Source: Streptomyces sp. AV19 | Lineage (GTDB): Bacteria > Actinomycetota > Actinomycetes > Streptomycetales > Streptomycetaceae | Direction: 5' to 3' | Assembly: GCF_015999245.1 (NCBI RefSeq) | Contig: NZ_JAEAMR010000006.1 | Coordinates: forward strand, 18,758 to 82,757 | Length of the DNA stretch: 64,000 nt | Shown here: positions 9,424 to 18,481 of the stretch, in pieces | How positions within the stretch are numbered: position 1 is the stretch's first letter | Layout of the letters: each line of letters begins with the position of its first letter | Translations under genes and position numbers: made by a program | Notes under the pieces: generated by a model | The model's database searches: none | Seen by the model: only the letters and a program-made list of their open reading frames with translations | What the model was told of the DNA's origin: nothing

Positions 9424-10241
9424 ACCCCGCCCGCCGGCGGGTCGTGCTGCTCGCGCGCGAGGACGAGCTGGACTCCGTACTCGCCCTGCGCCGGATCGCC
9501 GCACACCTCGGGGACCTCGGCACCGCCGACGACGCGTCCCCCGACGCCGCCCTGGTCTGCGACGACACCGCCGCGACCCGCCGGCTCCTGACGGCGGGCG
9601 TCCCGGTCGTCCACCTCCGTTCCGGCCACCCGGGAGCAGACGAACCTCCGTCGCCCGCAGGCGCGTTGGCCTGGACGCACCGGCCGGGCTGGCTCCCCGC
9701 GTCCGCGACCGCCGCCACCGGCCGCCCCACCGGCGCCCTCGCGCCCGCCCGCCCGGCCCACCACCGCTCCCGCGCGGGAACCCTGCTCCTGCTCTCCCTC
9801 TGGGGCGTCCCCGGCGACGAGGCCGACGCCTTCGTCTCGGGCCCGCTGCCCGCGCTCGTACGGGAGGCGTCCCGCCGGACCGGGAGCTGCACGGTGGTGT
9901 CCGATGCCCGACTGGACGACGCACTGCACGCCACGGAGACGGACGTGGACGCCCTGCACGCCTCCTGCGCCGTCCTCCTCGCCTCGCCCACCCTGGGCGC
10001 CCTGGCGCTCGCCCACGCCCGCCGCTCGTCCGTCGCCCTGCTTCCGCCGCTCGGCGAAACCCAACGCGCCCTCGCCAAAAGCATGTTGGAGGTCCTCCCG
10101 CTGCCCTCGGCACACGACCCCGACGCCTGGCGGCCGCCCTACGGCAGCCCCTGGGCCCGTCTCGACCCCGCCCTGGACGACCTGCGCGGCGCCCAGCGCG
10201 TCGCCCGCACCCTGCGGCAACTCGCCTTCGCACCCTGGTAG
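9411..10241 (+). CDS. CGA-synthase-related protein (BlsF-like), function unknown
   Basis: 276 residues from a GTG that overlaps the end of the radical SAM gene. It has no catalytic motif I recognise. The pattern CAVLLASPTLGALALAHARRSSVALLPP recalls the C-terminal nucleotide-sugar half of the glycosyltransferase at 7231, as if it were a degenerate paralogue or partner subunit. Related clusters carry a similar protein next to the decarboxylase, often called CGA synthase-related. A supporting role for the glycosyltransferase is plausible but not shown. Confidence 0.65.
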   Translation: MAVLNPARRRVVLLAREDELDSVLALRRIAAHLGDLGTADDASPDAALVCDDTAATRRLLTAGVPVVHLRSGHPGADEPPSPAGALAWTHRPGWLPASATAATGRPTGALAPARPAHHRSRAGTLLLLSLWGVPGDEADAFVSGPLPALVREASRRTGSCTVVSDARLDDALHATETDVDALHASCAVLLASPTLGALALAHARRSSVALLPPLGETQRALAKSMLEVLPLPSAHDPDAWRPPYGSPWARLDPALDDLRGAQRVARTLRQLAFAPW

Positions 10242-10284
10242 TTCCACCCGGTAGTTCCAGTTCCGGCCAGCCCCTGGAGCCGTC

Positions 10285-11433
10285 ATGCCCGGCAGCACGA
10301 GCCCCGAAGTCCCGTTCCGCCCCCGCATCCCGCCCGAGCAGTGGAACGACTGGCGCTGGCACATGCGCAAGCGCATCACCAGCCTCGACAAGGCCCGCCA
10401 GTGGATCCGGCTCACCCCCGAGGAGGAGAAGGCCGTCGCCGGGACGGCCGGCAAGTACCGCTGGAGCGTCACCCCGTACTACGCCTCGCTCATGGACCCC
10501 GACGACCCGTCCTGCCCCGTGCGCCTCCAGGCCGTGCCCTCGCCCGCCGAGCTCGCCCCTCGTCCGGGCTCGGAGGTGGACCCGGTCGGCGACATGCACT
10601 ACCGCAGGACCAACCGCATCGTGCACAAGTACCCGGACCGGGTGATCATGCTGGTCACCGAGGCGTGCCCGGTCTACTGCCGGCACTGCACCCGCAAGTT
10701 CCACACCACCGACCTCGACGGCACGTACTTCCGCGACGACGAGGGCGGTCCCTACGACGAGGACCTGCGCTACATCGCCGAACACCCCGAGATCCGGGAC
10801 GTGTTGCTCACCGGAGGCGACCCGCTCTCCTATCCCGACGGCCGGCTGGAGGAGATCGTCTCGGCGCTGCGCGCGATCCCGAGCGTGGAGATCATCCGCA
10901 TCGGCACGCGCTTCCCGGTGCTGCTGCCGCAGCGCGTCACGGACGGGCTGTGCGCGATGCTCGCCCGGTACCACCCGGTGTGGCTGAACACCCACTTCAA
11001 CCACCCCAAGGAGCTCACCGACGAGGCGGCCGCCGCGGTCGACCGCCTGCTGCGGCACGGCATCCCCGTGGGCAACCAGACCGTCCTGCTGCGCGGCGTC
11101 AACGACGATGTCGCCACGATGCGTTCGCTGATGACGGGGCTGCTCGGGATCCGGGTGCGGCCGTACTACCTCTATCACTGCGACAACGTGACCGGCGTCT
11201 CGCACTTCATGACCTCGGTGGAGAAGGGCTGGGAGATCATGGAGGGCCTGCAGGGCCACATCACCGGGTTCGGGGTGCCGCAGTACGTCCTGACGACCCG
11301 GCTCGGCAAGATCCCCGTCGCACCGCCGTACTTCCGCCACGTCCCCGACGGCCTGCTGCTGCGCAACCACGAAGGCCGGGAGATGGTCGTCGACCGGGCG
11401 GTGCACCCGATCACGGAGGCGGACGTCCGATGA
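10285..11433 (+). CDS. Lysine/arginine 2,3-aminomutase family radical SAM enzyme (BlsG type)
   Basis: 382 residues. The cluster motif is C128-x3-C132-x2-C135 (CPVYCRHC) and the SAM-binding motif is LTGGDPLS. The PLP lysine is probably Lys342 in TRLGKIPVAP. In blasticidin S synthesis the matching enzyme makes beta-arginine from arginine. The guanidine N-methyltransferase at 17649 in the same cluster makes arginine the likely substrate here, though lysine cannot be excluded from sequence. The stop overlaps the DegT start by 4 nt (ATGA). Confidence 0.85.
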   Translation: MPGSTSPEVPFRPRIPPEQWNDWRWHMRKRITSLDKARQWIRLTPEEEKAVAGTAGKYRWSVTPYYASLMDPDDPSCPVRLQAVPSPAELAPRPGSEVDPVGDMHYRRTNRIVHKYPDRVIMLVTEACPVYCRHCTRKFHTTDLDGTYFRDDEGGPYDEDLRYIAEHPEIRDVLLTGGDPLSYPDGRLEEIVSALRAIPSVEIIRIGTRFPVLLPQRVTDGLCAMLARYHPVWLNTHFNHPKELTDEAAAAVDRLLRHGIPVGNQTVLLRGVNDDVATMRSLMTGLLGIRVRPYYLYHCDNVTGVSHFMTSVEKGWEIMEGLQGHITGFGVPQYVLTTRLGKIPVAPPYFRHVPDGLLLRNHEGREMVVDRAVHPITEADVR

Positions 11434-12608
11434 CCCTCGGCAAGCGGCTCGGGCAGCGCTTCCTGCCCTACGGAGCGAACTACCTCGACTGGTCCGACAT
11501 GACCGAGCTGGAGGAGGTGATCGGGCACCGGGTGCTGTTCCGCTACCAGACGGAGGGCGAGAGCATGGCCTCCCGGCTGGAGCGCCTGGCCGCCCAACGC
11601 CTCGGCGCGGCCCACGCGTTGGCCGTGCACAACGGCACGGAGGCGCTGCGGCTGGCGCTGATCTCCACCCGGCCGAGGGTGGGCGACCTTGTGTACGTCC
11701 CGGCCGTGACCTTCGTCGCGGTGGCCGGGGCGGTGCTCTCCAGCGGGCTGGTCCCGGTGCTGGTGGACGCCGACGAGTCCCTCTCCCTCGACCCGACCCT
11801 CCTGCCGGCGGACGCGGAGCGGGTCGTCGTGGCCCACATGGAGGGCACGGTGGCACCCGTGCCGTACGGCGTGCCGTACGTCATCGAGGACTGCGCGCAG
11901 GCGCTCGGCGCACGGCTGCCGGACGGGCGGCACGCCGGGACGGCCGGCTGGGCGGGGACGTTCAGCTTCCACCACAACAAGGTGCTCACCTCGGGCGAGG
12001 GCGGCCTGCTCGTCACCGGCGACGCCGGGGCGTGGGCGACGATGCGCCGCTACCACGACCACGGCTCGGCCCGGGTGCCCGGGCGCTATCCGACGTGGGA
12101 CGCGGACGCGCACTTCGGCGAGAACATGGTCACCAGCGAGGAGGTGGCGGCGGTCCAGTGCCAGCAGTTCCGGCACCTGGACGGGCTGCTCGCCGGGCTG
12201 GAGCGGATGTACGCCGTCGCCCTGGCCGAACTGCCCTCGCGCACCGGCCTCCGGCTGCTGCCGCGCCCGGCGGGCGACGTCAAGGTCAGCCTGCGCTTCC
12301 GGTGGGAGTCCCGCGAGCTGCGCGACGCGGCGGTGGCCTGCCTGACGTCCCGGGGCATCGCCAACTGGACGCTGAACAAATACCTGTTGCCCGACCATCC
12401 GGTGCTCACCGGCCGCCGCTCGCTGTACGCCGACGGCTTTCCGTGGAACCACGCCCCCGACCGTCCGCTGGCGCTCAGCCGCGACGGATTCGCCCGCACC
12501 AGGGACCTGCTGGACCGCACCCTGTGCGTCCCGCTGTCGCCGGAGCTCCCGGAGGCCGACCAGGTCCTCGCCGTCAAGGCCGTGCGCCAGGCGCTGGAGG
12601 GGGTGTGA
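11430..12608 (+). CDS. DegT/DnrJ/EryC1/StrS PLP enzyme (BlsH-like)
   Basis: 392 residues. A sugar aminotransferase-family fold: HNGTEALRLAL near residue 70, VIEDCAQALGA near 150, and the PLP lysine Lys184 in FHHNKVLTSGEGG. In cytosine nucleoside pathways this enzyme remodels the pyranose after decarboxylation (amination and loss of hydroxyl groups to reach the cytosinine-type sugar). The family contains both aminotransferases and dehydratases that use the same lysine position or replace it; the lysine is present here. Coupled on both sides by 4-nt overlaps. Confidence 0.85.
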   Translation: MTLGKRLGQRFLPYGANYLDWSDMTELEEVIGHRVLFRYQTEGESMASRLERLAAQRLGAAHALAVHNGTEALRLALISTRPRVGDLVYVPAVTFVAVAGAVLSSGLVPVLVDADESLSLDPTLLPADAERVVVAHMEGTVAPVPYGVPYVIEDCAQALGARLPDGRHAGTAGWAGTFSFHHNKVLTSGEGGLLVTGDAGAWATMRRYHDHGSARVPGRYPTWDADAHFGENMVTSEEVAAVQCQQFRHLDGLLAGLERMYAVALAELPSRTGLRLLPRPAGDVKVSLRFRWESRELRDAAVACLTSRGIANWTLNKYLLPDHPVLTGRRSLYADGFPWNHAPDRPLALSRDGFARTRDLLDRTLCVPLSPELPEADQVLAVKAVRQALEGV

Positions 12609-13858
12609 GCGACGATCCCGTGCTGCTGCCGGACGACCCCGTGCTGCTGATGGTCGACGACCGGCCCTCGACGTTCGCCCGGTACGCCGCCCGGGCGCTC
12701 GACGGCCGGCTGGTGCTGCTGCGGTTCGCGGCCCTGCGCCGGGACCTGTCGCCGGAGCACCTGGACGCCACCGCGCACCTGCCGGCGTTCTGGGTGCGCG
12801 ACGGGGTGCCGCTGCGGGACGAGGCGCGGCGCTACCGGGAGTGGGCGGCCCGGCTGCCGCGGCCGCCGTCGCGGTTCTGCAACCCGTCCGAGCCGCGCCA
12901 GGCCGTCGCCCAGCGGTTCGCCGGACTGGCCGGGCTGCCGCACCTGACGCGCCGGCAGGTCCGCTGGGTGCGGGACAAGGCCGCGATGAAGGAGCGCTTC
13001 CGGGAGCTGGGGCTGCGCACCGCCCGCTGGGCGCGGGTGCGCACCCCCGGGGACGTCGGGCGGTTCGCGGCGCGGCACGGCTGGCCCGTCGTCCTCAAGC
13101 CGGTCGACTCCTTCGCCTGCGTGGACACCCACCGGCTGACCGCCCCTCCCGCGCACGTCCGCATGGAGGGCCGGGAGTGGCTGGCCGAGGAGCACATCGG
13201 CGGGACGGAGTGGGAGGTGTGCGCGCTGATCCACGCCGGGCGGGTGCTGGACGCCTGGCCCAGCGCGATGCCCTGCCGTCCGCTGGACATCGTCGACGGC
13301 GCGATGAACGCCAACATCAGCGTCGGCAGCGGCGAGGGCCCGCCGGTGGACCTGCGCGGGATGCTCCAGCGGATCGTCACCGGGATGGGCGTCGACCACG
13401 GGTACGCGCACATGGAGTTCTTCCTGGTGGACGACGTGGTGTACGCGAGCGAGATCGGCGTGCGGCTGGCGGGGTGCGAGATCCCCGCCAACCACGGCCA
13501 CGCCTACGGGTTCGACGTCTTCGGCGCCACGCTCGACGTCCACCTGGGCCGCCGCCCCGCGCTCGACTACCGCGAGCGGCGGTGCGCGGGCGACCTGCTG
13601 CTGCCGCTGCCCGGGTCGGGGACGGTCCGCCGGATCACCTCCCGGGAGGAGCTGCTGCGCATCCCCGGGGTCCTCGACGCCGTTCTCAAGGTGGGCGCCG
13701 GTGACGTCGTCTCGGCCCGCCGCGCCTCGCACAACGCGTCCGGATACGTCCATGTGGCGGGAGCGTCGATCGGTGAGGTGGAGGGTCGCATGCGCGAGGT
13801 CCTGTCCGCGTTCGCCATCGAGCTGGCTCCGGCCGTCCCGTCGGAGGCAACGAATTGA
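12605..13858 (+). CDS. ATP-grasp ligase, proposed amide-forming enzyme (BlsI-like)
   Basis: 417 residues from a GTG overlapping the previous stop (GTGA). ATP-grasp signatures are visible: RDKAAMKERFRELGL (about residue 120), GWPVVLKPVDSFACVDT (about 160, with the ATP-binding lysine), EEHIGGTEWEVCA (about 200), and the metal/ATP region YASEIGVRLAGCEIPAN. Such enzymes activate a carboxylate as acyl phosphate and form an amide. In context it would join beta-arginine to the amino sugar of the cytosine nucleoside. Assignment to BlsI rests on position and family and is less sure than the family itself. Confidence 0.78.
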   Translation: MSDDPVLLPDDPVLLMVDDRPSTFARYAARALDGRLVLLRFAALRRDLSPEHLDATAHLPAFWVRDGVPLRDEARRYREWAARLPRPPSRFCNPSEPRQAVAQRFAGLAGLPHLTRRQVRWVRDKAAMKERFRELGLRTARWARVRTPGDVGRFAARHGWPVVLKPVDSFACVDTHRLTAPPAHVRMEGREWLAEEHIGGTEWEVCALIHAGRVLDAWPSAMPCRPLDIVDGAMNANISVGSGEGPPVDLRGMLQRIVTGMGVDHGYAHMEFFLVDDVVYASEIGVRLAGCEIPANHGHAYGFDVFGATLDVHLGRRPALDYRERRCAGDLLLPLPGSGTVRRITSREELLRIPGVLDAVLKVGAGDVVSARRASHNASGYVHVAGASIGEVEGRMREVLSAFAIELAPAVPSEATN

Positions 13859-15081
13859 CGAGTGGGACGAACGGCCCGCCCCGCCGCTTCCTGGCCCTGC
13901 TCACCCGCCGTCACGTGGCGGGGGCGGCCTGGTGGAGCGTGGTCGCCCGGCTGCCCGTGTACGTGATGTCGCTGGCCCTGATCCTGGTGGTCCGCGAACA
14001 GGGCGGCGGGTACGCGCGGGCCGGCCTGGTAGCCGCCCTGTACACCCTCGGGCTGGCGGCCGGCGGGCCGCTGGTCGCCCGCCGCGTGGACCGGCACGGG
14101 CGGCGCGTCGTCCTGGCCGTCACCGCGGTCGTCTGCCCGGCGTCGGTCGCCGTCCTGGTGTGGGCCGCCCGCCCGGACGGCTGGCTCCAGCCGGCCGCGG
14201 CCGTCCTCACCGGGGTCTCGCTGCCGCCGGCGAACGCGGTCATGCGCTCGCTGTGGGCGCGGCTGCCGCTGGAGGAGGCGGAGCGGGACACGGCCTTCCT
14301 GTGGGAGGCGCTGCTCACCGAAGTCCTGGTCATCGGCGCGCCGTTGCTGCTGGCCGCGCTGATGCTGGCCGGTTCCGCCGGGCTCGCGCTGACGGTGGTC
14401 TCCGCGGTCGGGGGCGCGGGGGCGCTGGGGCTGGCGTCCGTACGGGCCCCGGCGGAGCGGGCGTCGGCGAACGCCGGGCGCCATCCGCTGGGACCTCTGC
14501 GGTCCCCCGCGATGGCGGTGCTGCTCGGGGTGATGGCGGCCTGTGCCGTGCCGATCGGTCTGACGACGCTGGCCGTCCCGGCGTTCGTCGACGCCCACGG
14601 CAGCCCGGGGGGCACCGGGGCGGTCTACGCCTGCTGGGGCGTGGGCAGTGCGGTGGGGGCGCTGTGGCTGGGCCGGTCCTCGTCGCGGGTCCCGGCGCAC
14701 CGCCGCTTCCCCCGGCTCGTCCTGGCCTACGCGCTGGGCGCGGCGCTGCCGTTGGCCGCCACGGACGAGCTGACGCTGGCGGCGGCCCTGGCGGTGGGCG
14801 GCGCGCCCATCGCCCTGGTGTCGGCGAGCGAGATGACCCTGGTGGGCCGGATCGCGGACAGCCGCCTGCTGACGGAGGCGTTCACGTGGGCGTCACTGGC
14901 GACGGTCGCCGGGGACGCGCTGGGCCAGCAGGCCGGGGGGCTGCTGGTGGACCGGCTCGGCCCGGAGGGGGTGTTCGCGGTGGCGTTCGGAGTGGCGCTG
15001 GGGGCGGCGGGGGTGGCGTTCGGGTGCGGGGGGTTGCTGGGGCGGGGAGCGGGGGCGGTGCCGGTGGGGGCGGGCCGGTGA
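13855..15081 (+). CDS. MFS exporter of the nucleoside cluster (BlsJ-like)
   Basis: 408 residues, about 12 hydrophobic segments, with the loop-2 motif ARRVDRHGRRVV typical of the major facilitator superfamily. It begins with TTG overlapping the ligase stop (TTGA), so it is the last gene of the tightly coupled run from 7231. Its likely role is efflux of the product and self-resistance. A second MFS of the same type lies at 24701. An inverted-repeat island begins 7 nt after its stop. Confidence 0.82.
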   Translation: MTSGTNGPPRRFLALLTRRHVAGAAWWSVVARLPVYVMSLALILVVREQGGGYARAGLVAALYTLGLAAGGPLVARRVDRHGRRVVLAVTAVVCPASVAVLVWAARPDGWLQPAAAVLTGVSLPPANAVMRSLWARLPLEEAERDTAFLWEALLTEVLVIGAPLLLAALMLAGSAGLALTVVSAVGGAGALGLASVRAPAERASANAGRHPLGPLRSPAMAVLLGVMAACAVPIGLTTLAVPAFVDAHGSPGGTGAVYACWGVGSAVGALWLGRSSSRVPAHRRFPRLVLAYALGAALPLAATDELTLAAALAVGGAPIALVSASEMTLVGRIADSRLLTEAFTWASLATVAGDALGQQAGGLLVDRLGPEGVFAVAFGVALGAAGVAFGCGGLLGRGAGAVPVGAGR

Positions 15082-15087
15082 GGGTTG

Positions 15088-15693
15088 TGCCCCGGTCCCT
15101 CCCTCAGAGGGGGTACCCCCGTTTCACCGCCCCTTCCGGGGCGGGCCCCGGGCCCGAACCGCCCTTCGGGCGCCGGCGGGGGCTCCGCCTCCGGGGCGCG
15201 GGTACGGCTCCGCCGCGCGGCTGCGGGGGCTCCGCCCCCCGCGCCCCTTTCGGGGCTCCGCCCCGGACCCCGCAATGCGGCTTCGCCGCATTGTCCTCAA
15301 ACGCCGGACGGGCTGAATCGGCCCGAGCCCCGGAGCGGGGCTCCGCGGGGGCCAAGGGCGCAGCCCCGTCAGGGTGCAGGGGCGGAGCCCCGATGGGAGC
15401 TGGGGGTACAGCCCCGTCGGAGACCAGGGGCAAAGCCTCGGTCGCGGGTCAGGGGCGGAGCCCCGCTGGGGGCCGGGAGCGCAGCCCCGCCGAGGGCCGA
15501 GGACGCGGCCCCGATGGGGCCGAGTCCGATGGGGATACGGGGGCGCAGCCCCACCGAAGGCCAGGGGCGAAGCCCCGGTCGGGGTGCAGGGGGCAAAGCC
15601 CCCGCCACCGCCCGAAGGGCGGTTCGGGGCTGGGGCTTGCCCCGGAAGAAACGGTGAAACGGGGGTGCCCCCTCCGGGGGAGGGACCGGGGCA
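15088..15693. repeat. Inverted-repeat island 1 with internal GC-rich repeats
   Basis: About 93 bp at 15088-15180 recur in inverted orientation at 15601-15693 with roughly 85 per cent identity by eye; both arms contain CCCCCGTTTCACCG and CGAACCGCCCTTCGGGCG. Between them are many short repeats of the type GGGGCGGAGCCCCG and AGGGGCAAAGCC spaced about 30-35 nt, and one copy of the common Streptomyces intergenic motif GTCCTCAAACGCCGGACGGG near 15294. Long open frames across the island are artefacts of the repeat. It could act as a terminator for the MFS gene. Confidence 0.8.
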
Positions 15694-15769
15694 TATTCCC
15701 CTCTCAAGCCCCCTCCCCCCGCCCCCTCCCCACCCGCCAACTCATCGCAAGAACCTGAGGTCACCCACC

Positions 15770-17626
15770 ATGAACACCACCACCCCCCGACAACCCCCCT
15801 CACACCCCACCCCGTTCCTCCCCACGACACTCCGTCAACTCCCCTCCCTCGTAAAGGGATTCCTCGACGACCCTCACCACAGAACCCCCATCCCCGTCCC
15901 CGTCGAAGGCCGTGAAGACCTCACCGCCGCCCTCCACCTCGCCTCCCGGCTCTACTCCGGCATCCGCCCGCCCGAGCCCTTGGACACCGGCGTCGTCCTC
16001 GGCCCCGAGGACCTCCCCGACGGCGTCGCAGCCCTCGCACGCCCCCTCGCGCGCGAGTGGATCGACGAGGAGGAGCTGGCCGGCCGAGTCATCGACCACC
16101 CCACCCGCCTCCTCCTCATCGGCCGCTACGACCGCCTCACCCTCGATCCCCTCCGCCCCCTCCTCCTCCGCTCCCACCGCGGCGCGCCGCACGCGCTCAG
16201 CTTCCTCAGCGGCCGCGACGGCCCCTCCGTCGCCTGGAACGTCGCCAAGCAGTACGCCGTACCGAACAACTCCACAAACGCCATCGGCCTGTTCACCGAC
16301 ACCGACCGGCCACCCCACCCCCCCGGCGTCCGCGTCTTCGACGACCGCGACTTCGAACGCACCGACATCCAGGCCGAGATCCTCGGCACCGACTGGCGGC
16401 GCGTCGTCTTCCAGGGCCACGGCAAGGACGACAGCGTCAACCTCGGCGAGTTCACGATCTGCGGCCTGAGCCCGGCCGCGCCCGCCCGCCCCGGCCTGCT
16501 CGGCCCCCGCTGCGCCTACGGCCTGCCCTGCTACAAGCCCGAGGACAAGCTCGTCCCGCTGCACCGGGTGGCCGCCGCCGAGCTGGTGCTCAGCGCCTGC
16601 AACAGCGGGCCGCTGGCCGACCTGGCCCTGTACGACCCCAAGTACCAGCTGCTCCTCAACGCCCTGGACGGCCCCGCCCGCACGGTCGTCTCCGCGGTCT
16701 CCGTCCACGACTCCGACCGCCCGGAGAACGTGGCGTGGATGCGGGCCGCGCTCACCGGCGAGGACTCGGTGGACGCGCTCAACTCCAGCCTGGCGGGCTC
16801 CCACCCGTACCCGGCGTTCATGCGCTTCGGCGTACCACGTGCCACCCCCACGCCCACCACCCCGTCCGACCACGCCCCCGACCCACTCGTCCTCACCACC
16901 GCCCACAGGCTCACCGCGCTGCTGTCCTCGGGACTGCTGCCCGAGCGGCACCCGCTGCGCCCCCGGCTGACGAAGCTCGCCCGCAAGACGGACCTGTGGG
17001 CGGCACGCCCCACGCACCTGGCCGACCAGTCGGCCGAGGAGATCCGCGCCTCGCTCACCGCCGACCTCCAGTCCCTGGACCACGCGATCGCGGGGCAGGT
17101 CGCGGCGAACCCCGAGAACGAGCTCATGAACTATCCGGCCCACTTCGGCGACCGCAGCCGCCTCGACGCCGAGGTCCGCGAGGTCACCTGCCACTGCGGC
17201 CGCCCGGCCCAGGAGTTCACCCGCCGGGGGCTGGTCCCGTACGTGCTGGACACCACGTGCGCGGTCTGCATGCGCTGCGGCGACGTGACGTTCCGCGTCC
17301 CCGACGCGCCGCGCCTGCTGGCGTACGCGGACGACGAGGTCGCACAGGGCGGGGTGCTGGAGGTCCGCGCCGCGCTGACGCCCGCGCGCCGGGGGCCGGT
17401 GCGGCTGGGCCTGTTCGTCCCCGCCTACCTGCGCGAGGACACCACCGTCGAACCGGCCACGACCCGCGTGCGGGCCCCGGGCGGACGGACGGAGGAGGCC
17501 GTCTTCCGGGTGCGCTTCGCGCCGGACACCGCGCCCCAGGCGTACTACTTCACCGTCTTCGCCGTGCAGGACCTGGCCGTATCGACAGCCCGGCGGCACT
17601 TCGGAGTCGTACCCCACCGCACCTGA
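15770..17626 (+). CDS. Caspase-fold (CHAT-like) cysteine-protease-like protein in the nucleoside cluster
   Basis: 618 residues. A clan-CD pattern is visible: His217 in VVFQGHGKDDS and Cys277 in LVLSACNSG, each after a hydrophobic strand as in CHAT and caspase domains. Residues 40-330 hold this domain. Near 474-510 a cysteine-rich patch (CHCGRP ... CAVCMRCGD) could bind zinc. The C-terminal 100 residues look like a beta-sandwich. The ATG at 15770 has GAGG just upstream; longer frames run into the repeat island. The stop is 22 nt before the guanidine methyltransferase, so they form one operon. I know of no caspase-fold protein in the blasticidin cluster, where a leucyltransferase (BlsK) would be expected near here. 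Substrate unknown. Confidence 0.7.
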   Translation: MNTTTPRQPPSHPTPFLPTTLRQLPSLVKGFLDDPHHRTPIPVPVEGREDLTAALHLASRLYSGIRPPEPLDTGVVLGPEDLPDGVAALARPLAREWIDEEELAGRVIDHPTRLLLIGRYDRLTLDPLRPLLLRSHRGAPHALSFLSGRDGPSVAWNVAKQYAVPNNSTNAIGLFTDTDRPPHPPGVRVFDDRDFERTDIQAEILGTDWRRVVFQGHGKDDSVNLGEFTICGLSPAAPARPGLLGPRCAYGLPCYKPEDKLVPLHRVAAAELVLSACNSGPLADLALYDPKYQLLLNALDGPARTVVSAVSVHDSDRPENVAWMRAALTGEDSVDALNSSLAGSHPYPAFMRFGVPRATPTPTTPSDHAPDPLVLTTAHRLTALLSSGLLPERHPLRPRLTKLARKTDLWAARPTHLADQSAEEIRASLTADLQSLDHAIAGQVAANPENELMNYPAHFGDRSRLDAEVREVTCHCGRPAQEFTRRGLVPYVLDTTCAVCMRCGDVTFRVPDAPRLLAYADDEVAQGGVLEVRAALTPARRGPVRLGLFVPAYLREDTTVEPATTRVRAPGGRTEEAVFRVRFAPDTAPQAYYFTVFAVQDLAVSTARRHFGVVPHRT

Positions 17627-17648
17627 CCACAACGGAAGGACGGCGACC

Positions 17649-18284
17649 ATGGAGCAACGGACCGGATCCGCGCCCGCCATCGAACTCGTCGAGAAGAACG
17701 GCGAGTTGACTCTGAGCATCGGCGGCGAGCAGGCCATGCAGGCCTGGGAGCGGGACCTGATGTGGGCGAGCGCCGACATGCTGTGCGAGTACGGCGGCGA
17801 GAACGGCGGCGAGTTCTACGAAGTGGGGCTCGGGCTGGGCCTGTCGGCGCTGCGCATCGCGCGGAACCCGGCCACCCGCCGGCACACCGTCCTCGAACTC
17901 TTCGACGAGGTGGAGGACTTGTTCCGCGCCCGGCACCCCGACCTGCCGGACAACCTCTCCATCGAGCGCGGCGACTTCTTCCGGCGGATCTTCGAGCTGC
18001 CGTCGGAGAGCATCGACGGCATGTTCTTCGACCCCGCCCTGGACATGGAGGTCTGGACGGACCGGGCACTGTGGGAGCGGACGATGCCGGAGGTGGTGCG
18101 GGTGCTGCGCCCGGGCGGGGTGTTCGTCCCGTTCTTCAGCACCCGGCCGGAGCTGCGCTGGCAGTACGTGCCGCACTTCCGCAGCATCCGCGTCGAGCGA
18201 CACCCGTTCACGGCGTACGACACCACCACGTACACGCACGGCACCAGCGGTGACGCCTACATCCAGTGCTACCGCAAGGACTGA
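17649..18284 (+). CDS. SAM-dependent guanidine N-methyltransferase (BlsL/GAMT-like)
   Basis: 211 residues, Rossmann-type class I methyltransferase. Motif I is EVGLGLGLSALRIA (about residue 57), followed by the acidic strand HTVLELFDEV and motif IV SIDGMFFDPALDM. This layout matches guanidinoacetate N-methyltransferase (EVGFGMAIAAS, LPDGHFDGILYDTYPL). BlsL of the blasticidin S pathway methylates the guanidine of arginine or demethylblasticidin S, so the gene fits the upstream 2,3-aminomutase. It is the last recognisable gene of the cluster. Confidence 0.72.
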   Translation: MEQRTGSAPAIELVEKNGELTLSIGGEQAMQAWERDLMWASADMLCEYGGENGGEFYEVGLGLGLSALRIARNPATRRHTVLELFDEVEDLFRARHPDLPDNLSIERGDFFRRIFELPSESIDGMFFDPALDMEVWTDRALWERTMPEVVRVLRPGGVFVPFFSTRPELRWQYVPHFRSIRVERHPFTAYDTTTYTHGTSGDAYIQCYRKD

Positions 18285-18481
18285 GGCCCATACATGACCG
18301 GCCCCCGAGCGGTCGCTGGTCCACAGGGTGCACCCGGGACGGCCGGCGCGGCGGCGAGCGCCGCCGTTCTTCCCCTGCGCACCGGTCGCATGAACGCGTC
18401 TCCTCGCCGCGGCGGTGGCCGGTACCGGCGGAACCTCGTGGACCGCGGCCCCCGGGCACAGGCCGGTTCCGGCGGCCCCGG

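Noticed and set aside
7162..11856. A 1564-codon open frame on the minus strand across the nucleoside cluster
   Set aside because: It is the low-stop antisense frame typical of high-GC DNA; its product is Arg/Gly/Pro-rich without domains, and the plus-strand genes have clear motifs and coupled starts.
15374..15769. Extended N-terminus of the caspase-fold protein through the repeat island
   Set aside because: This part translates only the GC-rich repeats; the ATG at 15770 has a ribosome site and begins non-repetitive sequence.
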